Shown here: in pieces, positions 1-5,986 of the stretch
Numbering within the stretch: position 1 is the first letter of the stretch
Layout of the letters: every line of letters starts with the position of its first letter
Source of the DNA: JABCPE02 sp963509715
GTDB taxonomy: Bacteria; Bacteroidota; Bacteroidia; Flavobacteriales; Weeksellaceae
Direction of reading: 5' to 3'
DNA: 22,065 nt
Assembly: GCA_963509715.1 (NCBI GenBank)
Contig: CAUPCB010000027.1
Span: forward strand, 1-22,065
Position numbers and translations under genes: made by a program
The notes under the pieces: generated by a model
What the model was told of the DNA's origin: nothing
What the model saw: the letters and a program-made list of their open reading frames with translations, nothing else
Databases searched by the model: none

Positions 1-721
1 CGAGATTTTTATTTCCCTCTAATAATCTGGCAGCTATCCATTCGGTATTATCAAGCTCTGGGTCAAGTTCAGATAGAGATTTAGCAACTTTCTCCACCGA
101 ATTTTTTACTATTTCAGTGGGCTTTATGAAAGATTTTTTCTTTGTGGTAATCTCTCCTTTTGCCATTTTATGAATTGTAGATAGGAGCTCAGGTATTCCT
201 TCTTTAGACCTTGCGCTGGTGCTTATCACAGGAATTCCCAGGTCTCGGGACAGGGTGCGGGTGTCAATTTCGGTGCCGTGTTTTTTCGCTTCATCCATTA
301 GATTAAGACAAAGAATCACATTTTCCGAAACTTCCATCACCTGCAGTAAAAGGCTGAAATGTCTCTGCATACGCCCTGCATCCACCACCACTACGGTAAT
401 GTCAGGTTTTCCAAATAAAATAAAATCTCTGGCAGCCTCCTCATCATCAGAAGTGGAAAGCAGCGAATAAGTGCCGGGCAGGTCTACGATTTTGAAGGTG
501 TTTTGCTGATAAGAAAAATACCCTTCGGAGTGTGTCACCGTTTTGCCAGGCCAGTTTCCTGTATGCTGTTTTAGCCCAGTCAAAGCATTGAAAATAGTGC
601 TTTTCCCTGTGTTGGGATTTCCAGCAAGGGCTATTGTAAACTGTGTATTCGCGGCGTTTTCTCCCAGCTTTTTTAGTTGGCTGGCTGTATTGAGTTCGCA
701 GACTTGGCAGGTTGATTTCAT
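1..721 (-). CDS. feoB: Ferrous iron transport protein B, N-terminal part (partial at left edge)
   Basis: This is the first 240 codons of FeoB, the inner-membrane Fe(II) transporter. It starts at the ATG at 719-721 and runs off the left edge, so the membrane-spanning core is outside the window. What is present is the cytosolic G-protein domain: G1 P-loop GNPNTGKST (about residues 34-42), G3 DLPGTYSL, and G4 NLMD, followed by the helical insertion region. The protein opens with MKSTCQVCEL, a CxxC pair ahead of the G domain that could bind a metal or be redox active; this is only an inference. feoA lies 6 bp upstream on the same strand, so the two genes form one transcript driven from the promoter near 980-1009. 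Identification is firm from the ordered GTPase motifs and the FeoA neighbour. Confidence 0.95.
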   Translation of the reverse strand, partial: MKSTCQVCELNTASQLKKLGENAANTQFTIALAGNPNTGKSTIFNALTGLKQHTGNWPGKTVTHSEGYFSYQQNTFKIVDLPGTYSLLSTSDDEEAARDFILFGKPDITVVVVDAGRMQRHFSLLLQVMEVSENVILCLNLMDEAKKHGTEIDTRTLSRDLGIPVISTSARSKEGIPELLSTIHKMAKGEITTKKKSFIKPTEIVKNSVEKVAKSLSELDPELDNTEWIAARLLEGNKNL

Positions 722-727
722 TTCAGT

Positions 728-961
728 TTAACTTTTTATCTCTATCAGAATGTATTTAGTGTCTTCTTTTCGTAAGGCAATCAGTGTGTTATGAATATTG
801 TAGGCGATAGGGTCACCCAGCGGGCTGATGTTTTGGATGTGAATTTCAGCGCCTTTGATGAATCCTAAATCCAGAAACCGCTGTCTGATTTCTCCCTTGC
901 ATTCTGGAGAAATCCCTAAAACTACACCTTTTTGCCCTGTTTTTAACGAACCTAAATCCAT
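728..961 (-). CDS. feoA: Ferrous iron transport protein A (FeoA)
   Basis: A 77-residue SH3-like FeoA domain protein, the usual length for free-standing FeoA. It shows the family pattern: an N-terminal stretch LGSLKTGQKGVVLGI, the centre RFLDLGFIKGAEIHI (the LxxLGF.xG hallmark), and the end GDPIAYNIHNTLIALRKEDT (G-DP-A-...-ALR). FeoA is a small cytosolic partner thought to modulate the FeoB G domain. The start is the ATG at 959-961, and the stop is 6 bp before the feoB start, consistent with a feoAB operon. A strong promoter match with a palindrome in its spacer lies about 20-50 bp upstream, suggesting iron or metal-dependent control. Confidence 0.95.
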   Translation of the reverse strand: MDLGSLKTGQKGVVLGISPECKGEIRQRFLDLGFIKGAEIHIQNISPLGDPIAYNIHNTLIALRKEDTKYILIEIKS

Positions 962-979
962 TCAAATTATTTTATTGTC

Positions 980-1009
980 CAAATTTACAAAATTAGATTA
1001 ACCTAACAA
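980..1009 (-). promoter_or_regulatory. feoAB promoter
   Basis: Read on the minus strand, TTG (1009-1007) is followed by exactly 19 nt and then TAAATTTG (987-980). This fits the Bacteroidota primary-sigma consensus TTG-N19-TAnnTTTG. The -7 element ends 19 bp before the feoA start codon. Confidence 0.7.
993..1006. promoter_or_regulatory. Candidate metal-repressor operator in the feoAB promoter
   Basis: TTAGATTAACCTAA (plus strand) is an imperfect palindrome: its half-sites TTAGATT and AACCTAA match at 6 of 7 positions. It sits inside the 19-nt spacer between the -33 and -7 elements of the feoAB promoter. Its minus-strand form TTAGGTTAATCTAA resembles the DtxR/IdeR box TTAGGTTAGGCTAACCTAA. Binding by an iron-dependent DtxR-type or Fur-type repressor is an inference; no regulator gene is in the window. 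Confidence 0.45.
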
Positions 1010-1060
1010 ATCAAAAATAATTGAATTTTATAAAATCAATTTAATTTAAAAAGATGTTTA

Positions 1061-1068
1061 TATCTTTG
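1061..1068 (+). promoter_or_regulatory. folC promoter, -7 element
   Basis: TATCTTTG matches TAnnTTTG and ends 16 bp before the folC ATG. No clear TTG element sits 19 nt upstream, so the support is only partial. Confidence 0.5.
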
Positions 1069-1084
1069 GCGGAAATTTTTAGCG

Positions 1085-2326
1085 ATGGACAAAAAGGACT
1101 ATCAAGAGGCGCTGGAATGGCTTTTTAAACAAACACCCAACTATCAGGAAAATGGGAAAAAAGCCTACAAACCAGGGCTGGATAATATAAAAAAACTTTG
1201 TGATTACTGTGGAAATCCACAGAATAAGATAAAAACCATTCACATTGGCGGAACCAATGGGAAGGGCTCTACGAGCAATATGCTGGCTTCTATCTTGCAG
1301 GAGGCTGGCTATGAGGTTGGGATTTATAACTCGCCTCATTTAGTGGAGTTTACAGAGCGGGTGAAAATCAATGGAGAGAAGGTGGATAAGGAGTTTGTGT
1401 ATCAGTTTATTCAAAAATTAAAACAAATCCCAGAGCAGATTTTGCCTTCTTTTTTTGAATTTACGACCATCATGGCGTTTGAGTATTTTTATCAAAACGA
1501 GGTGGATTTTGCCATCATCGAGGTTGGTCTCGGCGGACGGCTGGATTCCACTAACATCATCACTCCGCTGGTTTCGGCGATTACGAATGTCCAGCTTGAC
1601 CATCAGGATATTTTGGGCGAAACGCTAGAGCAGATAGCGGCGGAAAAGGCAGGAATTATCAAAGAAAATATTCCAATAATCTCTGGCGATGAGAATATTT
1701 TGGTGAAAAATATAATTCGCGAAAAAGCCGATACAGTGGGAACGGAATTTATAGATGCTACGGAGGTAAGAACGGATTTGGAAACCGATTTGAAGGGCAA
1801 TTATCAGCGAAAAAACATTCGTGTGGTTTTGGCTTTGGTGGAGGCTTTGAGGAAGAAAAATGTTTCTATTTCGGATGAAAATATTCATGATGGACTGCTC
1901 CATGTTCAGAAAAATACAGGATTCATCGGCCGCTGGTTTGAATTTTCTAAAAATCCGCTAACTATCTGTGATACAGGGCATAATAAAGCGGGGCTGGATA
2001 TGGTGTTTAGCCAGTTGTCTGAGTATCACTGTCATAAACACATTGTTTTAGGTTTTGTTCAGGAAAAGAATATTGATGAAATTATGAAAATTCTTCCTCA
2101 TGATGCTCATTATTATTTTGTAAAACCAGCAATTCACAGAGGGCGACACCCAAAAGATTATGAAAATTTGCTGGTGGAGGCAGGGGTAGATTTCAAAATT
2201 TTTGATAATGTAGAGGCTGGATATCAGTCTGCAAAAGCGAACTGTAAGGACGATGAGATGATTTTTATAGGGGGGAGTAATTTTGTAGTTGGAGATTTTT
2301 TAGAAAAAAATTTGGAGGTTAAATAA
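1085..2326 (+). CDS. folC: Bifunctional folylpolyglutamate synthase / dihydrofolate synthase (FolC)
   Basis: A 413-residue Mur-ligase-type enzyme that adds glutamate to dihydropteroate or folate with ATP in the cytosol. Motifs appear in family order: P-loop GGTNGKGST (residues 55-63), the folate-side stretch YNSPHLVEFTERV (81-93), EVGLGGRLDSTN (146-157), LDHQDILG (171-178) and EKAGIIK (187-193), then the C-terminal-domain motif CDTGHNKAG, where other members have a DGAHNP-like sequence. Length is typical for FolC. The ATG at 1085 is preceded by a -7 promoter element at 1061-1068. It appears to be a single-gene unit; a new promoter for the tRNA genes lies across its stop codon. Whether one or both activities are present cannot be told from sequence alone. 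Confidence 0.95.
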   Translation: MDKKDYQEALEWLFKQTPNYQENGKKAYKPGLDNIKKLCDYCGNPQNKIKTIHIGGTNGKGSTSNMLASILQEAGYEVGIYNSPHLVEFTERVKINGEKVDKEFVYQFIQKLKQIPEQILPSFFEFTTIMAFEYFYQNEVDFAIIEVGLGGRLDSTNIITPLVSAITNVQLDHQDILGETLEQIAAEKAGIIKENIPIISGDENILVKNIIREKADTVGTEFIDATEVRTDLETDLKGNYQRKNIRVVLALVEALRKKNVSISDENIHDGLLHVQKNTGFIGRWFEFSKNPLTICDTGHNKAGLDMVFSQLSEYHCHKHIVLGFVQEKNIDEIMKILPHDAHYYFVKPAIHRGRHPKDYENLLVEAGVDFKIFDNVEAGYQSAKANCKDDEMIFIGGSNFVVGDFLEKNLEVK

Positions 2327-2341
2327 AAATCCGTATATTTG
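2312..2341 (+). promoter_or_regulatory. Promoter of the tandem tRNA-Val genes
   Basis: TTG (2312-2314), a 19-nt spacer, then TATATTTG (2334-2341) gives a full match to the Bacteroidota promoter consensus. The first tRNA begins 15 bp downstream. The TTG element lies inside the last codons of folC. Confidence 0.7.
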
Positions 2342-2355
2342 CACCACTCAAATGA

Positions 2356-2430
2356 GGGCGGTTAGCTCAGTTGGTTCAGAGCATCTGGTTTACACCCAGA
2401 GGGTCGGGGGTTCGAATCCCTCACCGCCCA
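2356..2430 (+). tRNA. tRNA-Val (anticodon TAC)
   Basis: A complete 75-nt cloverleaf: acceptor arms GGGCGGT (2356-2362) and ACCGCCC (2423-2429), discriminator A, anticodon stem TCTGG/CCAGA with loop TTTACAC, anticodon TAC at 2391-2393, and T-loop TTCGAAT. The CCA tail is not encoded. Confidence 0.97.
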
Positions 2431-2436
2431 CAGATA

Positions 2437-2511
2437 GGGTTCTTAGCTCAGTTGGTTCAGAGCATCTGGTTTACACCCAGAGGGTCAGGGGTTCGAATCC
2501 CTTAGAACCCA
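2437..2511 (+). tRNA. tRNA-Val (anticodon TAC), second copy
   Basis: A 75-nt cloverleaf six bases after the first. The D arm, anticodon arm and variable loop are identical to those of the first copy, but the acceptor stem is GGGTTCT/AGAACCC. The T-stem also differs, with A/T as the outer pair instead of G/C. The anticodon TAC is at 2472-2474. Both arms changed together, so pairing is kept and both copies look functional. Confidence 0.97.
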
Positions 2512-2513
2512 CA

Positions 2514-2548
2514 AAATCCAAGATTTTTATAAGTCTTGGATTTTTTTT
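2514..2548 (+). terminator. Rho-independent terminator after the tRNA-Val pair
   Basis: AAATCCAAGA (2514-2523) pairs with TCTTGGATTT (2534-2543) around a 10-nt loop, and the 3' arm runs straight into a T tract to 2548. It begins three bases after the second tRNA. Confidence 0.85.
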
Positions 2549-2678
2549 ATGCGTTTTCTCTTGGTTTTATTAGTTCTGTATAAAATTCATTTCCAGTGTT
2601 TTAGTAATATTTCCCTTCTGTCTTTTTCCTATTACTTTTAAAATTTTAAGAAAATTTTAACAAATCAAAATAAGTGAT

Positions 2679-2686
2679 TATATTTG
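2679..2686 (+). promoter_or_regulatory. -7 promoter element upstream of the 2727 gene
   Basis: TATATTTG matches TAnnTTTG and lies 40 bp before the ATG. No TTG is found at the right distance upstream. Confidence 0.4.
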
Positions 2687-2726
2687 TAGAGTTTTTATAT
2701 GACAAGTTTTTAAAAATATTAAAATA

Positions 2727-3395
2727 ATGAAACTAAAATTTATTCTATTATTACTCACCTTTTTTGCGAATGTGTTTTTGTTTTCACAAAATAAAACTTC
2801 AAATAATAAAAAAGCAGAGTCTGTAGAAAATACAAAAAGGGAAAAAGAAAACTCGTTTAATTCAAAAATAGCTAAAGCAAAGGCTAAACTTGGTTCAACA
2901 GAAAAGCATGGTTTCTCAACTAAAAGATCCTCTGATGGTATGGCTAGACCGAATTATGAAGAAATGGGTTATGGTAAAGTAGCAGAAGCAGAAAATTGGA
3001 GTACACTTGTGCCGCCTAGCGATATGGAAGAAAGAGCGCGTAAATATGAGCAAAAAAAACAAATGAAAACCATAGGACTGGTAGTTTTAGGAGGGATTCT
3101 TCTATTTTTTGGATATAAACTTATAACAAATAATAAGAAAGATAAAAAGCCAGAAGTCCCTAAAGACTACAATGAAAAGGACTATGATGAGGTGAAAAAG
3201 AAACTGAATGATATGTTCTCTGATGACCTATTGACAAAAGAAGAGCTGGAGGCTAAATTAGCCGATTTGGAGGAAAAACAAATGAAAGAAAAGAAAGCAG
3301 CAGAGATTAGCCTCAAGAAAGAAAAATTGTATAAAGCCTACCAAGAGGGCATCATCACATTAGAAGAATATAATGCTAAACTAAACAGCTTGTAG
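2727..3395 (+). CDS. Secreted, membrane-anchored protein with SHOCT-like C-terminal repeats
   Basis: A 222-residue protein of unknown function. An N-terminal signal peptide (about residues 1-20, ending LFSQ) is followed by a Lys/Asn-rich linker, one transmembrane segment near residues 113-133 (GLVVLGGILLFFGYKL), and a charged helical tail. The tail carries two short repeats of the form hydrophobic-D/G-hydrophobic-hydrophobic-T-x-E-E-hydrophobic-x-A-K-L: DLLTKEELEAKLADL and GIITLEEYNAKLNSL. This is the pattern of the SHOCT short C-terminal domain, which probably mediates oligomerisation. If the signal peptide is cleaved, the tail would face the cytoplasm (N-out, C-in). It has its own -7 element and a downstream hairpin terminator, so it seems monocistronic. 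The SHOCT assignment is by pattern only. Confidence 0.75.
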   Translation: MKLKFILLLLTFFANVFLFSQNKTSNNKKAESVENTKREKENSFNSKIAKAKAKLGSTEKHGFSTKRSSDGMARPNYEEMGYGKVAEAENWSTLVPPSDMEERARKYEQKKQMKTIGLVVLGGILLFFGYKLITNNKKDKKPEVPKDYNEKDYDEVKKKLNDMFSDDLLTKEELEAKLADLEEKQMKEKKAAEISLKKEKLYKAYQEGIITLEEYNAKLNSL

Positions 3396-3410
3396 ATAAT
3401 AAGGAGTTTT

Positions 3411-3440
3411 TTTAAGAGATAAAAGATTTTATTTCTTAAA
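3411..3440 (+). other. Hairpin after the 2727 gene
   Basis: TTTAAGAGATAAAA (3411-3424) pairs with TTTTATTTCTTAAA (3427-3440) with one mismatch and almost no loop. No T tract follows, so its role is unclear; it may protect the mRNA 3' end ahead of the terminator. Confidence 0.4.
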
Positions 3441-3447
3441 TATAACT

Positions 3448-3477
3448 AAAACCCATTCCAGCACGGAGTGGGTTTTT
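3448..3477 (+). terminator. Rho-independent terminator
   Basis: AAAACCCATTCC (3448-3459) and GGAGTGGGTTTT (3465-3476) form a 12-bp stem with one G-T wobble and a five-base loop, ending in a T run. It closes the transcript of the 2727 gene. Confidence 0.8.
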
Positions 3478-3513
3478 GTATGATTATTCAAATAAAAAGT
3501 CCTCAAAAAGTAA

Positions 3514-3543
3514 TTGTATCAGTCAAAATATTCTTTATCTTTG
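3514..3543 (+). promoter_or_regulatory. Promoter of the 3570 gene
   Basis: TTG (3514-3516), a 19-nt spacer and TATCTTTG (3536-3543) form a full Bacteroidota promoter match, 26 bp before the ATG. Confidence 0.7.
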
Positions 3544-3569
3544 GGGGTGAAATTTAATTGAATTAGAAA

Positions 3570-5111
3570 ATGAAAAGATTTTTTATCGTGTCAGCATTTG
3601 CTCTTTGTCAGGGCATCTATGCACAGTCGCAGGGGGTAATTTATTTTGATGAGGAGTGGAATATCATCAAAGATAAGAAAAAGGCTTCTTTTTACCGAGA
3701 AACCACCCAGCAGGGAGATTATTATTTAATCAAAGATTATTATATCAACGGAACTTTGCAGATGGAGGGGAAGGCTTCGGACAAAACGCCTAATCAGGAG
3801 GTTTTTGAGGGGAAAGTTACATGGTACTATCCAGATGGAAAAGTGAGTATGGTGTCAAATTTCTCAAAAGGAGCTCAGATAGGGGAGCATAAGAGCTACC
3901 AAGAAGATGGCCGTATTTCCCAAGATTTCATTTATAAAAACTATGCTGTATTTAGCGGTAAATCATATGGTTATGAAAATGATTATCAAAATAACACGAT
4001 TACCGAGTATAAAGATGGCGATGTTGTAAAGATGACAACTTATGGGAAATCATTGCAGGGAATCCGTTTTGAAGAAATCTATGCGGGAGATGACCCTTAC
4101 ACAGCTTCCGAAGTCAAATATTATGATGAAAATGGAAAATATATAGGCAGCCAAAAGATAAATAAAGACGGTCTTTATACAGGGATAAATGTAAAATATT
4201 ATGCAAGTCCTATGAAAGTTTCTTGTATCGAAAATTTCTCAGGACAATCAACGACTTACGATATGCCTACTGAATCCAAATGCTACTATGGAAACGGCAA
4301 GTTGAAAAAAACTTACAAATCACATGGGAAAACCGCTACGGAGGTTGTATATGATGAAAGTGGTAAGAAAATAGGAAGTCTAGAGTACAGATATGACAAG
4401 GAAATGGACATGATGACACCCTATAATGGAGAGAAGATAGAGATTGATTTGTATGAAAAAACAAAAAAAATAATATCAATCCTTACCTATAAAAATGGGA
4501 AAGGGCTAGAAGGCAAATATTTTGACCAAGAAGGAGAATTACAAAACCAATATTTCTATGATGATGAAGGGGGTGCTAAAGAAATATGGAGTTTTGGAAA
4601 TGGCGGGAAACAAGTTCTTACTTACAGAGATGGGCTTCCATATAATGGCAGTGTTATAGAGGGAGGAGCTCAGTCTACTTATAAAGATGGTCTTCTGATG
4701 GAGACTAGAGAAGTGAACATGGAAGGCAAACCTACATATGAGAAGAAATATGATGAAAGTAAAGATATCTATGAGGTGAAAATATATTCAGATGGTAAAC
4801 TTAAATATTATTATACAACAAATAATAGGTATGATGAAGATGCATATTTTAGTGCAGAAATAACACCTTTCGATGACAAAGGAAAGCCAATGAGTAAAAT
4901 AGTTATAAAAGATGGAAAGATAGAAAAAGGGGTGCTAAAACTAAAGTCCTATTATGCGGATGCAGAAACTGTAGAATACAGCAAAAAAGGGAAATGGTAT
5001 GTGAAAAGAACTTATGTGGAAAAGAAACTCGTAAAAGAAGAGAAATTCAAGAGTGATGGGGATTATTCAGATTATTTTGAAATATATGAAATAATGCTCC
5101 GTACAGAATAA
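3570..5111 (+). CDS. Secreted MORN-repeat (YwqK-like) protein
   Basis: A 513-residue protein with a cleavable signal peptide (residues 1 to about 18, ending YAQ) followed by many degenerate repeats of about 22-25 residues. They follow the MORN_2 pattern YYxDGKxxxxxxYxxGxxxG; clear units include WYYPDGKVSMVSNFSKGAQI, KYYDENGKYIGSQKINKDGL and CYYGNGKLKKTYKSHG. Such proteins are annotated in Bacteroidota as YwqK-family antitoxins, but that label comes from a distant Bacillus protein and is weak evidence. The signal peptide here points to the periplasm or cell surface rather than a cytosolic antitoxin. The gene is bounded by its own promoter and a bidirectional terminator, so it is monocistronic. 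Molecular function is unknown. Confidence 0.8.
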   Translation: MKRFFIVSAFALCQGIYAQSQGVIYFDEEWNIIKDKKKASFYRETTQQGDYYLIKDYYINGTLQMEGKASDKTPNQEVFEGKVTWYYPDGKVSMVSNFSKGAQIGEHKSYQEDGRISQDFIYKNYAVFSGKSYGYENDYQNNTITEYKDGDVVKMTTYGKSLQGIRFEEIYAGDDPYTASEVKYYDENGKYIGSQKINKDGLYTGINVKYYASPMKVSCIENFSGQSTTYDMPTESKCYYGNGKLKKTYKSHGKTATEVVYDESGKKIGSLEYRYDKEMDMMTPYNGEKIEIDLYEKTKKIISILTYKNGKGLEGKYFDQEGELQNQYFYDDEGGAKEIWSFGNGGKQVLTYRDGLPYNGSVIEGGAQSTYKDGLLMETREVNMEGKPTYEKKYDESKDIYEVKIYSDGKLKYYYTTNNRYDEDAYFSAEITPFDDKGKPMSKIVIKDGKIEKGVLKLKSYYADAETVEYSKKGKWYVKRTYVEKKLVKEEKFKSDGDYSDYFEIYEIMLRTE

Positions 5112-5113
5112 AT

Positions 5114-5148
5114 AAAAATAGTCAAGAAGAAATTCTTGACTATTTTTT
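5114..5148. terminator. Bidirectional terminator between convergent genes
   Basis: AAAAATAGTCAAGAA (5114-5128) and its exact complement (5133-5147) form a 15-bp stem with loop GAAA. A and T runs on the outside let it work for the 3570 gene on the plus strand and for the prc-mscS transcript on the minus strand, whose stop codon is at 5149-5151. Confidence 0.9.
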
Positions 5149-5973
5149 TTATTTATAAGCAGGGAAATCTATAGTAGTTGTAGGGAATGGGATATTTACA
5201 TTATTAGCTCGGAATTTCTCCAAAATAGACTTTCTTATTTCGCTTCTCGTGTGGGAAATATGAAAAGGGTCATTAGAAAAGAAATAAAGCCTAAGATTGA
5301 GAGAAGAATCCGCAAAATCATTCAGCCTGACGAAAGGTTCTCGCTCTTTGGAAATATCTTCATTCTCCATAGCAGCCTCCACAAGGAGGTTTTCTACCAT
5401 TTTTATATCAGTTTTATAGTCCACACCTATATCTATAAAGAAGGCATTCGCAGCATCGTGAGAGGAATAATTGGTAAGTTTGTCCTTGGTAAGGTATGAA
5501 TTAGGAAAAACTATGGTTCTTCGGTCTGTAGTGAGGATTTTGGTGGTTCTCATGCTTATTTGTTCCACCCTGCCCATTACGCCGTTCATATCAAGGACAT
5601 CTCCCACATGGATGCTATTGTCTAATAGAATAATAACCCCCGAGATGAAATCCAAAAACAAGTTTTGAAGCCCAAGCCCAATACCTACCAATACCGCACT
5701 AGAGCCCATTAAAACAGGTGAAATATTCACTCCTAAAATCCGCATGGTGATTAGGAAAGTGACAATGATGATTCCATAATATACAATCTTATGAAAAGCA
5801 TATCTGGTTCCTTTGTCCGCCTGTGATAAACCCCTATAAAAAATCCTTTTAGAAATTTTCTCCACAATGTATGAGACACAAATCACCACAGCAACTTCTG
5901 TTACCTGATACATGTGCAGTGTATAGCTATGGATAGAAAATATAGGATATTCTAAAAATTCTTTTAAGTCCAT
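5149..5973 (-). CDS. Small-conductance mechanosensitive channel (MscS family)
   Basis: A 274-residue inner-membrane channel close in length to E. coli MscS (286), so without large extra domains. Three transmembrane segments are visible at about residues 23-38, 63-82 and 88-117. The last is the Gly/Ala-rich pore helix (GSSAVLVGIGLGLQNLFLDF). The beta domain motif VGDVLDMNGVMGRVEQI (123-139) and RRTIVFPNSYL (151-161) follow. These channels open under membrane tension and release osmolytes on hypo-osmotic shock. It lies 13 bp after the stop codon of prc on the same strand and is probably co-transcribed with it, which ties an envelope protease to an envelope-stress channel. Confidence 0.92.
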   Translation of the reverse strand: MDLKEFLEYPIFSIHSYTLHMYQVTEVAVVICVSYIVEKISKRIFYRGLSQADKGTRYAFHKIVYYGIIIVTFLITMRILGVNISPVLMGSSAVLVGIGLGLQNLFLDFISGVIILLDNSIHVGDVLDMNGVMGRVEQISMRTTKILTTDRRTIVFPNSYLTKDKLTNYSSHDAANAFFIDIGVDYKTDIKMVENLLVEAAMENEDISKEREPFVRLNDFADSSLNLRLYFFSNDPFHISHTRSEIRKSILEKFRANNVNIPFPTTTIDFPAYK

Positions 5974-5986
5974 CTTATCAAGTTAT

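Noticed and set aside
2352..2573. A 73-residue ORF over the tRNA-Val pair
   Set aside because: It is a translation of two tRNA genes and the terminator; the repeated SSVGSEHLVYTQRV is simply the tRNA body.
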